Shown: one piece after another, positions 54,447 through 63,332 of the stretch
Position numbering within the stretch: the first letter of the stretch is position 1
Layout of the letters: each line of letters opens with the position of its first letter
Assembly (NCBI GenBank): GCA_043553855.1
Contig: CP121336.1
Coordinates: 1,426,001 to 1,490,000, forward strand
DNA from: JAUIAS01 sp030425395
GTDB lineage: Bacteria; Pseudomonadota; Alphaproteobacteria; Rhodobacterales; Rhodobacteraceae
Length of the DNA: 64,000 nucleotides
Direction of reading: 5' to 3'
Position numbers and translations under genes: made by a program
The notes under the pieces: generated by a model
The model's input: only the letters and a program-made list of their open reading frames with translations
What the model was told of the DNA's origin: nothing
The model's database searches: none

Positions 54447-54489
54447 CCGCGTGTCCTCTTTTGCCCCGACGGGCGGGGATGGTCAGAGT

Positions 54490-54544
54490 GGGGCGGCGGA
54501 TCGCCGCCGCCCCGGGTTCACATCCGGCCCGCAGTTCGGGCCGG
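54490..54544 (-). repeat. Two tandem perfect hairpins between livK and livF
   Basis: CCGGCCCG/CGGGCCGG with a 5-base loop (54524-54544) begins 8 bp after the livK stop. It is followed by GGGGCGGCGG/CCGCCGCCCC with a 4-base loop (54490-54513). The lack of T-runs suggests mRNA stabilisation or partial attenuation after the binding-protein gene rather than full termination. Confidence 0.78.
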
Positions 54545-54552
54545 TCGAATGA

Positions 54553-55836
54553 TCAGTTGCAGCGCTCTTCGATGCCGTTTTCGGCGGCGTAAGCCCCGCT
54601 GTCTTCCGCGATCAGCGCGTTGATGATGTCACCATCGGTCGGCGCAAAGTCCGAAATCAGGTTCCATTCCTTCGCGGCCGCATCCCACTGGGACACACCA
54701 ACCATCGCGTTACCGCCATGGTTTTCGCAGGACACCTTCAGCTCGGGGCCAAAGTTGGGCATGCCCAGTTCAGCCATCCGCGCTTGGGTGATTTCCAGCG
54801 CCTCCATGCCGTCGCGCATCATCCCGGGCGTGATATCCGCTGTTCCGTGGATTTCCTGCGCGGTGCGGGCAGCCTCAGCCGCGAGCATCGCCGCATAGAC
54901 ACCGCGGTTGTACAGAACCGTACCAATCTGATCGCCTGCACCGGCGGCTTTGCCAGTATCCACGACGTATTTCTGAATGTCGTCAAAGACCGGGAAATCG
55001 TCGCCAACCGCGTGGAAGGTGATCGCCTTGTAGCCGTCTGCGGCCATGCCCGCGGGCAGAACGTCATGCTGTGCACCGGACCACCAGACACCGATGAAGT
55101 TTTCCATCGGGAAACGGATGTTGGCGGCTTCCTGAATGGCAACCTGGTTCATCACGCCCCAGCCCCACATGATCACGTAATCCGGGCGTTCACGACGGAT
55201 CTGAAGCCACTGGGACTTCTGTTCCTGGCCCGGGTGATCCACGGGAAGCGTCTTGAGGTCAAAGCCATGCTTTTTGCTCAGCTCTTCAAGGGTGCGGATC
55301 GGCTCCTTGCCATAAGCAGAGTTGTGATACACCAGCGCGACTTTCTTGCCGTTGATGTCACCGCCGTTGGCTTCCAGCAGATAGTTGATCGCGCCCGATG
55401 CACCATCCCAATAGTTCGCAGGATAGTTGAACGTGTGGCTGAACACCTTGCCGTTCTTGGCCGACGTCCGGCCATAGCCCATTGTGTGCATGGGGATATT
55501 GTCGGCTGTGGTTTTGGGGATCAGCTGGTACGTGATACCGGTGGACAGCGGCTGATACACCAAAGCGCCTTCGCCCTTGGTGGACTCATAGCACTCAACG
55601 CCTTTTTCGGTGTTGTAGCCGGTTTCACATTCCAGAACCCGCGTCATCGCTCCACCGATGCCGCCATCACGTTCATTCAGCAGCGTAAAGTAATCCGCAT
55701 AGCCGTCAGCAAACGGAATGCCGCCAGCCGCATAAGGACCTGTCCGGTAGCTCAGCGATGGAAAAACAAGGTCAGCCATCGCGGGGCCTGCAGCCATCAG
55801 GGCGCCTAGCGCCACGGTTGCCAGTTTAATCTTCAT
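54553..55836 (-). CDS. LivK-like ABC transporter substrate-binding protein
   Basis: The 427-residue periplasmic binding protein (type I fold) has a signal peptide MKIKLATVALGALMAAGPAMA. Its two lobes include DGYADYFTLLNERDGGIGGAMTR, VALVYHNSAYGKEP and WGWGVMNQVAIQEAANIRFP (all cited in part). Cysteines at VLECETG/VECYES, VSCENHG and ERCN could form two disulfides. ATG 55836 follows GGAGGAGAA. The ligand is unknown; the ligase neighbours suggest a carboxylic acid rather than a plain amino acid. Confidence 0.88.
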   Translation of the reverse strand: MKIKLATVALGALMAAGPAMADLVFPSLSYRTGPYAAGGIPFADGYADYFTLLNERDGGIGGAMTRVLECETGYNTEKGVECYESTKGEGALVYQPLSTGITYQLIPKTTADNIPMHTMGYGRTSAKNGKVFSHTFNYPANYWDGASGAINYLLEANGGDINGKKVALVYHNSAYGKEPIRTLEELSKKHGFDLKTLPVDHPGQEQKSQWLQIRRERPDYVIMWGWGVMNQVAIQEAANIRFPMENFIGVWWSGAQHDVLPAGMAADGYKAITFHAVGDDFPVFDDIQKYVVDTGKAAGAGDQIGTVLYNRGVYAAMLAAEAARTAQEIHGTADITPGMMRDGMEALEITQARMAELGMPNFGPELKVSCENHGGNAMVGVSQWDAAAKEWNLISDFAPTDGDIINALIAEDSGAYAAENGIEERCN

Positions 55837-55908
55837 CGGGGTTCTCCTCCCTTGGTTAGACCGATGTACGTGCACGGGGGTATCGAACCGCCCCGTATCG
55901 GGTTGACG

Positions 55909-55929
55909 CTTCCCGCTTAGTGCGGGAAG
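55909..55929 (-). repeat. Perfect hairpin with the livM stop codon in its loop
   Basis: Arms CTTCCCGC and GCGGGAAG (8 bp) enclose loop TTAGT. On the coding strand the TAA stop of livM (55919-55917) lies in this loop. It sits about 70 bp before the livK-like ATG. Confidence 0.72.
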
Positions 55930-56993
55930 GGCCAGAGTCTCAGTTTTTCCTTGGCCACGCGCCACAGTTGGGCAAGCCCGTGCGGCTCCATGATCAGGAA
56001 GATGATGATCAACGCACCCACGATCACCAATTGCAAGTGCGCAACGATATCAGTGGGCCATCCCAGCATATCAGCGCCGACGACCTTGAGCACCACAGGC
56101 AGCAGCACGAGGAAGGCTGCTCCGGCAAAGGACCCAAAGATTGATCCCAGCCCGCCGATGATGACCATGAACAGAACCGTAAAGGATTTCTGGATGCCAA
56201 AAACTTCGCCCACTTCCACAGCGCCGAGGTAGAGTGCAAAGAACAACGCGCCGGAAATACCGATAAAGAACGAACTTACGGCAAAGGCGGTCATCTTGGC
56301 CTTGAGCGGGTTCACCCCGATGATTTCCGCGGCGATGTCCATGTCACGAATCGCCATCCAACTGCGCCCGGTGACGCCCCGCGTCAGGTTGCGGGCAACC
56401 ACGGCGCAGAATGTCAGAAAGATCAGGCAGAACAGGTAAGTGGCCCAAGCCGGTGCGTTAGGTCCGGTGATGATGATGCCGAACACATCGCGTTCGGGCG
56501 AATTGATCTGCCCGGATGCAGAGTAATTGTAGAACCACGGAACCCGGTTAAAGAGCCAAACAAGGAAAAACTGAGCAGCAAGCGTCGCCACCGCCAGATA
56601 GAACCCCTTGATCCGCAGAGATGGCAGGCCGAACAGCACACCCACCACGGCGGTGATGGCACCCGCGATCAGGACGTGGATAAACATCGACACATCCGGA
56701 AAAGCGGTCATCAGCTTGTAACAGGCATAGGCCCCCACAGCCATGAATCCGCCCGTCCCGAGGCTGACCTGGCCGCAATATCCGACCAGAATGTTCAAAC
56801 CGATCGCCGCAATAGCGTAGATCAGAAAGGGCAACAGCAGCGCATTCGCCCAATAATCGTTGATGATGAACGGGATGATCCCGAACGCCACGGCCAGAAC
56901 TGCATAATAGCGATACCGGTCGAACTTGATCGGAAACGTCTGGTTGTCGGCAACGTAGGAGGTTTTGAAATCTCCGGCTTCACGGTAGAACAT
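55917..56993 (-). CDS. livM: Branched-chain amino acid-type ABC permease LivM
   Basis: The 358-residue permease begins with a cytoplasmic stretch (MFYREAGDFKTSYVADNQ). About nine helices follow, including NILVGYCGQVSLGTGGFMAVGAY (the LivM G-x-G-Q-x-S-L-G signature) and the loop SWMAIRDMDIAAEIIGVN, cited as RDMDIAAEIIGVN. With LivH it forms the channel. It starts 3 bp after the 85-residue gene, implying translational coupling. Confidence 0.93.
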   Translation of the reverse strand: MFYREAGDFKTSYVADNQTFPIKFDRYRYYAVLAVAFGIIPFIINDYWANALLLPFLIYAIAAIGLNILVGYCGQVSLGTGGFMAVGAYACYKLMTAFPDVSMFIHVLIAGAITAVVGVLFGLPSLRIKGFYLAVATLAAQFFLVWLFNRVPWFYNYSASGQINSPERDVFGIIITGPNAPAWATYLFCLIFLTFCAVVARNLTRGVTGRSWMAIRDMDIAAEIIGVNPLKAKMTAFAVSSFFIGISGALFFALYLGAVEVGEVFGIQKSFTVLFMVIIGGLGSIFGSFAGAAFLVLLPVVLKVVGADMLGWPTDIVAHLQLVIVGALIIIFLIMEPHGLAQLWRVAKEKLRLWPFPH

Positions 56994-56996
56994 CGT

Positions 56997-57254
56997 TCAC
57001 ATGCCCCCTTCGGACTGCGCGCGGTCCAAAGCCGCCGCGTCGAGTTGATTTGTCTTTTTTGCGTAACCGCTTGCCTCTGCGGCGCGGACCAGCCGCAGAT
57101 ATGCGACGATCCCCATCATGAACCCTGCAAAAGCCAGAAGGCCGGCCACGGTGAGTTGATTTGCGCTCAGGTCATCGGACGTGACCGCGATATAGCCAAA
57201 CGCCCAGAAGCCGGACCAAGAGATAACATTGATGATCGCAATGACTTTGTTCAT
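56997..57254 (-). CDS. Small membrane protein encoded between livH and livM
   Basis: I do not recognise a family. The 85-residue protein has two hydrophobic helices (about 5-25 and 34-56) and a charged C-terminal tail (about 57-85, RLVRAAEASGYAKKTNQLDAA...). Spacing of 45 bp to livH and 3 bp to livM fixes it as part of the operon. Such an extra membrane subunit is not part of classical Liv transporters, so it may be a transporter accessory protein. Confidence 0.78.
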   Translation of the reverse strand: MNKVIAIINVISWSGFWAFGYIAVTSDDLSANQLTVAGLLAFAGFMMGIVAYLRLVRAAEASGYAKKTNQLDAAALDRAQSEGGM

Positions 57255-57284
57255 CTGTGTCCATCCTTTCCTGTGCGGTTTCCG

Positions 57285-57296
57285 GGCAGATCTGCC
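57285..57296. repeat. Palindrome immediately after livH
   Basis: GGCAGATCTGCC is a perfect 12-bp palindrome 3 bp past the livH stop codon. Function is unknown; it could be a protein site or a short hairpin at the end of the coding region. Confidence 0.5.
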
Positions 57297-57299
57297 ACG

Positions 57300-58301
57300 T
57301 CAGACCCTTTCGATGATTTTCTCGCCAAACAGACCCTGAGGCCGGAACACGAGGAAAATGAGGGCGAGCACATAAGCGAACCAGTTTTCTGTCGCACCGC
57401 CGACCAGTGGGCCAACCGCGAATTCAAACAGCTTTTCACCCACACCGATGATAAGCCCACCCACAATTGCACCCGGGATCGAGGTAAAGCCGCCCAGCAT
57501 CAGCACTGGCAATGCCTTGAGAGCAATCAGCGAAAGCGAAAACTGAACACCCGACTTGCTGCCCCACATGATCCCTGCGACCAGCGCGACAAAACCCGCG
57601 ACCGACCACACAAGAACCCAGATGGAATTCAACCGGATGCCAACCGAAAGTGCAGCCTGGTGATCATCCGCCACGGCGCGCATCGCGCGGCCTTGCTTGG
57701 TGTATTGGCTGAACAGAACCAAGGCGACCACCAGAATTGCCGCGATAACCGTCGCTACAAGATCCAGTTTATCCAGGAAAAAGCCATAGAAGTTCTCATT
57801 GCCCATGCCCATCCACTGGGTGTTTTCCTCGATCCAGAAACTGCCACCCTGAGGAATGCCGACATCAAGTGTCTTGATATCCGACCCCCACATCAGATCC
57901 GCAACGCCTTCAAGGAAATATGCCAGACCGATCGTCGCCATGAACAGAATGATCGGTTCCTGCCCAACCAGATGGCGAAATACATATCGCTGAACCAGCC
58001 ATGCCAGCAGGATCATCACGACGACGGTCAGAACAATCGCTAGCAGCGCCGGGATCTCCCAGCCGAAATGATGGATATGGGTGCCAAAGGTTGCATTGAT
58101 CAGATGCGCGAAAGGAACCTGACCCACCATGATGCCATGCAAGGTCATCGCCGCAAAAAGAGCCATAACCCCTTGGGCATAGTTAAAAATACCCGAAGCC
58201 TTGTAGATCAGAACAAAGCCAAGGGCGACAAGCGCATAGAGAACCCCGGCCATCAGACCATTGAGGAAAACCTCGGTACCGAAAAGTAGTGCGTCAGGCA
58301 T
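57300..58301 (-). CDS. livH: Branched-chain amino acid-type ABC permease LivH
   Basis: The 333-residue permease has about eight helices, with GLMAGVLYALVALGFVLIYKASG at the start and the LivH loop RAMRAVADDHQAALSVGI (both cited in part), plus GGFTSIPGAIVGGLIIG near the C-terminus. A long periplasmic insert (about 120-150, LMWGSDIKTLDVGIPQGG) is unusual among plain LivH proteins and could meet the binding protein. It follows livG by 74 bp. Confidence 0.93.
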   Translation of the reverse strand: MPDALLFGTEVFLNGLMAGVLYALVALGFVLIYKASGIFNYAQGVMALFAAMTLHGIMVGQVPFAHLINATFGTHIHHFGWEIPALLAIVLTVVVMILLAWLVQRYVFRHLVGQEPIILFMATIGLAYFLEGVADLMWGSDIKTLDVGIPQGGSFWIEENTQWMGMGNENFYGFFLDKLDLVATVIAAILVVALVLFSQYTKQGRAMRAVADDHQAALSVGIRLNSIWVLVWSVAGFVALVAGIMWGSKSGVQFSLSLIALKALPVLMLGGFTSIPGAIVGGLIIGVGEKLFEFAVGPLVGGATENWFAYVLALIFLVFRPQGLFGEKIIERV

Positions 58302-58328
58302 GAAGGCCTCCCATCATTGCGGGCCGCA

Positions 58329-58350
58329 GCCCGGGACCCCGAAACCGGGC
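58329..58350 (-). repeat. Inverted repeat between livG and livH
   Basis: GCCCGG/CCGGGC arms (6 bp) enclose a 10-base loop in the 74-bp gap. It is weaker than the other intercistronic hairpins of this operon. Confidence 0.5.
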
Positions 58351-58375
58351 CTCGTTGTGTGCTTGGCGAAACAGA

Positions 58376-59197
58376 TCAGTCATGGGCAACCCCCAGATAG
58401 GCGTCGATGACCTCTTGGTTGTTGCGCACTTCGTCGGGCGTGCCGTCGCCAATCTTCTTGCCGTAGTCCATCACCACGACCCGGTCCGAAAGATCCATGA
58501 CAACGCCCATGTCGTGTTCGATCAGCGCGATGGTGGTCCCGAATTCGTCGTTCACGTCCAGAATAAAGCGGCTCATGTCTTCTTTTTCCTCGACGTTCAT
58601 CCCTGCCATCGGTTCATCAAGAAGCAACAGCTTGGGTTCGGCGACAAGGGCGCGGGCCAGTTCGACACGTTTCTTCAAACCATAAGGCAGACGCGATACT
58701 GGCGTCTTGCGGATCGCCTGAATTTCGAGAAAGTCGATAATCTGCTCGGCTTTCTCGCGGTTTTCAACCTCTTCACGCTCTGCTGCACCTTTCCAGATGG
58801 CTTGTTTCCAGAGGCTGCCGTCCATCTTGTTCAATCGCCCGGTCATCACGTTATCCAGCACGCTCATACCTTCGAAAAGAGCGATGTTCTGGAAGGTGCG
58901 CGCGATACCCTGCTGCGCCACTTGAAACGGCTTCATGCGCGGACGCGGTTTGCCGTGATACCACACTTCGCCTTCCTGCGGATTGTAGAATCCACTGATC
59001 ACGTTCAGCATCGACGACTTACCCGCGCCGTTCGGGCCGATGATCGCACGGATCTCGCCCTCGCGGATGTCAAAGCTGATGTCCTTGATCGCCACAACAC
59101 CACCAAATCGCAGAGTGATGTTCTTCATCTCCATCACGACGCCACCAATCTTGCGGCCGTCTACAGTGATATATCCGTCTTCGGTCTGGTCCAGCAT
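58376..59197 (-). CDS. livG: Branched-chain amino acid-type ABC transporter ATPase LivG
   Basis: The 273-residue ATPase has Walker A GPNGAGKSSMLN, ISGFYNPQEG, RTFQNIALFEGMSVLDNV, a divergent signature LPYGLKKRVELARAL, and Walker B LLLDEPMAGMN. The signature replaces the usual LSGGQ(Q/R) with LPYG, as in LivG subgroup members. It pairs with LivF, encoded 4 kb downstream. It follows the acyl-CoA ligase by 59 bp. Confidence 0.93.
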   Translation of the reverse strand: MLDQTEDGYITVDGRKIGGVVMEMKNITLRFGGVVAIKDISFDIREGEIRAIIGPNGAGKSSMLNVISGFYNPQEGEVWYHGKPRPRMKPFQVAQQGIARTFQNIALFEGMSVLDNVMTGRLNKMDGSLWKQAIWKGAAEREEVENREKAEQIIDFLEIQAIRKTPVSRLPYGLKKRVELARALVAEPKLLLLDEPMAGMNVEEKEDMSRFILDVNDEFGTTIALIEHDMGVVMDLSDRVVVMDYGKKIGDGTPDEVRNNQEVIDAYLGVAHD

Positions 59198-59221
59198 GTC
59201 TGTCTGCCTCCCCGCAGCGGT

Positions 59222-59240
59222 GCATGCGCCGGGCGCATGC
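59222..59240 (-). repeat. Perfect inverted repeat between the acyl-CoA ligase and livG
   Basis: GCATGCGCC and GGCGCATGC (9 bp) are separated by a single base, giving an 8-bp stem with a CGG loop in the 59-bp gap. Confidence 0.65.
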
Positions 59241-59256
59241 TACCGGCTGTTTGTTG

Positions 59257-61227
59257 TCATTCCGCGGCCATCTGTGCCCGCATGGCATTGGTGCCTGCTG
59301 TGCGGATCTCGAGCGTGGCACTGATAAAGCCTTTGCGACCGTCTTCGTAGGTCACTTCGGTCTTGGTGCTGACCTTGTCCGACCCATCGTAGAGCGCGTT
59401 AATGATATCCGCGTACTTCTCTTCGATGATCCGACGCCGCACTTTGCGCGTCCGGGTCAGTTCGCCGTCATCGGCATCCAGTTCCTTGTGTAGAACCACA
59501 AACCGGTGCACCTGACAGCCCGACAACATTTCGTCCTCGGCGACAGAAGCGTTCACCTCTTCTACATGGGACTGGATCGTATCCATCACCTGCGGATGTC
59601 CTGCCAGTTCCTGATACGACGAATAGGCGATGTTATTGCGTTCCGCCCAATTGCCCACCGCAGTCAGGTCAATGTTGATAAAGGCTGTGCACTCTGTCTT
59701 GGCGTTTCCAAACACAACCGCTTCAAGAATGTTGGGGAAAAACTTGAGCTTGTTCTCCACATATTTTGGCGCGAACAACCTGCCGTCGGCCATTTTTCCC
59801 ACATCCTTTGCGCGGTCGATAATCCGAAGATGGCCAGTGCCTTCTTCGATAAAGCCCGCGTCGCCCGTTGCGACCCAACCTTCGGCGTCCTTGGTATCAG
59901 CCGTGCTCTCCGCGTTCTTGTAGTATTCCACAAACACACCCGGTGACCGGTAGAACACTTCGCCGTTGTCGGCGATGCGCAGTTCGACACCCGGGCTCGG
60001 CACGCCAACCGTGTCGGAGCGGACCTCTCCATCAGGCTGTGCGGTGATGAAAACGGTTGCTTCGGTCTGGCCGTAAAGCTGTTTCAGGTTGATCCCGAGC
60101 GACCTGTAGAAATCAAAAATCTCAGGACCGATCGCTTCACCAGCGGTGTAACCAACACGAACGTTGCTGAAACCCAGCGTATTCTTGAGCGGCCCATAAG
60201 TGACCAATTCGCCCAGCGTATATTTCAGCCGGTCCATGAAATCGACAGAATGGCCGTCTAGGATATCCGGCCCGACCCGGCGGGCGTGGGCCATGAAATA
60301 ATCGAACATCCGCTTTTTGAACGGGCTCGCGTCTTCCATGCGGATCATGATGTTGGTCAACTGGGTTTCGAACACGCGCGGCGGGGCAAAGTAATAAGTC
60401 GGCCCAATTTCGCGCAAGTCGGTCATCATCGTGTCCGGGCTTTCGGGACAGTTCACGCAAAACCCGCACCAATACGCCTGACCGATGGAAAAGATGAAAT
60501 CCCCGACCCAAGCCATAGGCAGATAGGCCAGAATTTCTTCGTTGCGGCCCAGCTTGTCGAATTCGGCAGAGGATTTTGCCGTCTCGATCACGTTCCGGTT
60601 CGAAAGAACCACGCCCTTGGGCTTGCCCGTCGTGCCCGACGTATACAACATGACACAAGTGGTGTCATAGGTCAGCTTTTCGCGACGACGGGTCAATTCC
60701 TTGATGTGCTCGTCATAGGCGGAACGGCCCTGCGCCTGAACGTGGCTGTATTGATGCAACTGCGTGTGGTCGTATTTGCGCAGACCGCGCGGATCGAGGT
60801 AAATCATGTGTTCAAACTGGTGCAACTGGTCCTGCACCTCGATGACCTTGTCGACCTGCTCCTGATCGGCAACGATCACAAACCGGGCACCGCAGTGACC
60901 CAACACATAGGCCATCTCCTCGGCACTGGCGTCCTGATACAAAGGCACCGGAATCGCCCCGACGCATTGCGCGGCGACGATGGACCAATAGAGATACGGA
61001 CGATTGCGACCGATGATCGCGATAAAGTCACCTTCGGCAACGCCCATGTTGACCAGACCAAGGGCAAGCGCCTCGATCTCCTTCTCGGCCTCCGCCCAGG
61101 TCCAGCTTTGCCAGATCCCGTATTCTTTCTCACGGTAGGCAGGTGCATTCCCGAATTCGGTCGCATTGCGATGAAGCAGCGCCGGTATGGACGCGAGTCC
61201 ACCGACGCCAGTCTGCGTCTGAGCCAA
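59257..61227 (-). CDS. Long-chain-type acyl-CoA ligase (AMP-binding), TTG start
   Basis: The 656-residue adenylate-forming enzyme has the P-loop MLYTSGTTGKPKGVVLSNRN (cited in part), YGQTEATVFIT, GWVATGDAGFIEEG and RTRKVRRRIIEEKY near the C-terminus. Length and the large C-terminal insert match bacterial long-chain fatty acyl-CoA synthetases. The most credible start is TTG 61227 (LAQTQTGVGG), 8 bases after GGGAGGAG; upstream codons run into the divergent promoter region. It is the first gene of the liv operon. Confidence 0.87.
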   Translation of the reverse strand: MAQTQTGVGGLASIPALLHRNATEFGNAPAYREKEYGIWQSWTWAEAEKEIEALALGLVNMGVAEGDFIAIIGRNRPYLYWSIVAAQCVGAIPVPLYQDASAEEMAYVLGHCGARFVIVADQEQVDKVIEVQDQLHQFEHMIYLDPRGLRKYDHTQLHQYSHVQAQGRSAYDEHIKELTRRREKLTYDTTCVMLYTSGTTGKPKGVVLSNRNVIETAKSSAEFDKLGRNEEILAYLPMAWVGDFIFSIGQAYWCGFCVNCPESPDTMMTDLREIGPTYYFAPPRVFETQLTNIMIRMEDASPFKKRMFDYFMAHARRVGPDILDGHSVDFMDRLKYTLGELVTYGPLKNTLGFSNVRVGYTAGEAIGPEIFDFYRSLGINLKQLYGQTEATVFITAQPDGEVRSDTVGVPSPGVELRIADNGEVFYRSPGVFVEYYKNAESTADTKDAEGWVATGDAGFIEEGTGHLRIIDRAKDVGKMADGRLFAPKYVENKLKFFPNILEAVVFGNAKTECTAFINIDLTAVGNWAERNNIAYSSYQELAGHPQVMDTIQSHVEEVNASVAEDEMLSGCQVHRFVVLHKELDADDGELTRTRKVRRRIIEEKYADIINALYDGSDKVSTKTEVTYEDGRKGFISATLEIRTAGTNAMRAQMAAE

Positions 61228-61335
61228 AACTGTGTCTCCTCCCTCGTCGGTGCGTTCTGCACGGACGGCCCCTCTCAGCCGAATCCATGCGTTCACCGAT
61301 TTCAAGGGAACCTGACGCGCAAAGATTTCGTTAAC

Positions 61336-61363
61336 TTTGCGCAAATCTAACAAATTGTAACAA
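61336..61363. promoter_or_regulatory. Two palindromes in the divergent ligase/histidine kinase promoter region
   Basis: TTTGCGCAAA (61336-61345) is a perfect 10-bp palindrome, followed by TTGTAACAA (61355-61363). They lie in the 203-bp gap between the ligase TTG and the kinase ATG. TTTGC-type half-sites are bound by short-chain fatty acyl-CoA regulators (PccR/ScfR/RamB-like) in alphaproteobacteria, but that link is only inference. Confidence 0.35.
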
Positions 61364-61430
61364 GCCTTCTGATTGGCGCGAACTCTTGTCTCCGGGCCTT
61401 GCAAACGACATGGTCAGGTCGGGGGAAAAC

Positions 61431-63332
61431 ATGCCAAAGAACCAGACACGCACCGAAGAAATGACCCAGGCCGGCCTGAACCTGATAGCGCAGGCGCTTT
61501 CGATCTATGATGCGGATTTGCGGCTGGTGCAGTGTAACAAACGATTTCAAGAGATGTTCGCCCTGCCATCTGAACTGGTTGTTCCGGGGGCAAGGTTTGA
61601 CGACACCATCCGTCATCTGGTTGATCACGGCGAATACGGCCCGGTATCGGATGTTGAAGAATTTGTTCAGGCCCGCGTTCAACAGGCCAGCGCATTTGAA
61701 CCGCATTACATGGAGCGCACCCGCGCCAATGGGCGCACGATCAGCGTAGAAGGTTCACCTCTGCCGCAGGGTGGCTGGGTGACCGTCTATACCGACATTA
61801 CCCGCGCGAAACGATCCGAGCAGTTGTTGCGCGCAAGGTCGGAAGAACTGAGCGACCAGCTTCTCAATCATGCCGAAGAGCTGTCAGCCACAAACCGGGA
61901 ACTGGCCGCGACGATAACCGCCCTGGAAGAGACCAAGCGTCAGCTTACCGAAATGGAGGCCCGCACACGCCTGACCACGGAAATGATGCCAGCGCACATC
62001 GCCCATGTCGATGATGAAGGCGTATATACGTTTTCCAACCGGCGGCTTAATTCGGTCATGCCCGGCAGGCCGCTGGACATCGTGGGCCTTGGTATCGCCG
62101 AGGCCTTGGGGCCTTCGGCCTATAACCGCATCGAACCGCACCTGAAGGCCGCTTATGGCGGCAAACCATCGGTTTTCGAATTCACCGATACCGACAGTTC
62201 GCGTCGCATCAGAACTGCCTTCACACCCGATCTTCTGGGTGGTGTCTATATCCTGTCGATGGACATCACCGAAGAAACACAGGCCCGCGTCGCCTTGCAA
62301 CAAACACGGCGCCGGGCATTGGCCGCGCAGATGACCAACGGCATCGCGCATGATTTTTCCAACCTGTTGACCATTATCCTTGGCATGCAGGGCAAGCTTC
62401 GGCAAATGGCCATTCCTGAGGAAGCGCTCACCTTGATTGATGCCACGATCGGTGCTGCACGGCGCGGTGGGCGATTGCTCAACCGGATTGGGGATATCAC
62501 GGACAATCGCGCCTATCGCCCGCAACCGACGGATGTGACAGCTCTTCTGATGGACCTGAAAACACTGGCGACGCCGACCCTGCCGCGATCAGTCGGGCTG
62601 ACCATTCTGGATCATATGCCGACCGAACTGTTCCTTGTGGATGCGGGTATGGTGCATGACGGGCTGCTGAACCTGATCCTGAATGCCCGCGATGCCTGTG
62701 GCACGTCGGGGCAAATCACCATCACCGCCCACACCGTGGCCAATACATGGATCGAGATCGGTGTGACAGATACCGGGCCGGGCTTTTCCGAGGTTGCGCT
62801 TGAAAAGGCGTTGAACCCGTTTTTTACAACAAAGGGGGGCGAAGGATCCGGGCTTGGCTTGCCGATGGTCTACAACATGGCGCGGCTTGCGGGCGGCAAC
62901 ATCCGGTTGTCGAACACGCCCTCTGGTGCAAGCGTGACCCTGCGCCTGCCTCTGCGGCGGACGGTGATGCCCACTGGGGGGCTTGCGCTTCTCGTCGAAG
63001 ACAACGACACCCTGCGTGCAACGTTCCGCGATATGTTGATGGGGATGGATTATTCCGTGATCGAAGCAACCACAGTTGATGAGGCCGTCGCCCTTAGCGC
63101 GGACCTGCCCGATATCTGCCTCTGCCTGTCAGATGTGAAACTGGCAGGGTCCGCAACGGGTATTGATCTTGTGGAACGCATCGGCGCATCTGGTCTGCCC
63201 TGTATCCTGATGACGTCGTTGCCACCCGAAGACCCCCTTTTTGAACATGCAGCGCGGGTCGCCCCGGTCTTGCGCAAACCGTTTTCGGCCCAGGAACTCA
63301 CGACCCTGATCCACGGAGGCCAAGCGGCATGA
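61431..63332 (+). CDS. PAS-domain hybrid sensor histidine kinase with C-terminal receiver
   Basis: The 633-residue protein has no membrane segment, so it senses in the cytoplasm. A PAS domain (about 15-122) is followed by a coiled coil (about 125-180), a second PAS-like domain (about 182-285), and the dimerisation domain with H307 (IAHDFSNLLT). The ATPase has an N-box (NLILNARDA), DTGPGF and GSGLGLPMV. A receiver domain follows with D568 and K616 (LRKPF). ATG 61431 follows GGGGG. It is divergent from the ligase operon and overlaps the response regulator by ATGA. Confidence 0.9.
   Translation: MPKNQTRTEEMTQAGLNLIAQALSIYDADLRLVQCNKRFQEMFALPSELVVPGARFDDTIRHLVDHGEYGPVSDVEEFVQARVQQASAFEPHYMERTRANGRTISVEGSPLPQGGWVTVYTDITRAKRSEQLLRARSEELSDQLLNHAEELSATNRELAATITALEETKRQLTEMEARTRLTTEMMPAHIAHVDDEGVYTFSNRRLNSVMPGRPLDIVGLGIAEALGPSAYNRIEPHLKAAYGGKPSVFEFTDTDSSRRIRTAFTPDLLGGVYILSMDITEETQARVALQQTRRRALAAQMTNGIAHDFSNLLTIILGMQGKLRQMAIPEEALTLIDATIGAARRGGRLLNRIGDITDNRAYRPQPTDVTALLMDLKTLATPTLPRSVGLTILDHMPTELFLVDAGMVHDGLLNLILNARDACGTSGQITITAHTVANTWIEIGVTDTGPGFSEVALEKALNPFFTTKGGEGSGLGLPMVYNMARLAGGNIRLSNTPSGASVTLRLPLRRTVMPTGGLALLVEDNDTLRATFRDMLMGMDYSVIEATTVDEAVALSADLPDICLCLSDVKLAGSATGIDLVERIGASGLPCILMTSLPPEDPLFEHAARVAPVLRKPFSAQELTTLIHGGQAA

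Noticed and set aside
56676..58043. Plus-strand open frame opposite livM and livH
   Set aside because: It has no hydrophobic or domain pattern and lies over two strongly supported permease genes.
52378..59197. Assigning the ABC system as a plain leucine/isoleucine/valine importer
   Set aside because: The component families match Liv, but the two flanking CoA ligases and the extra membrane gene make an amino-acid ligand only one possibility.
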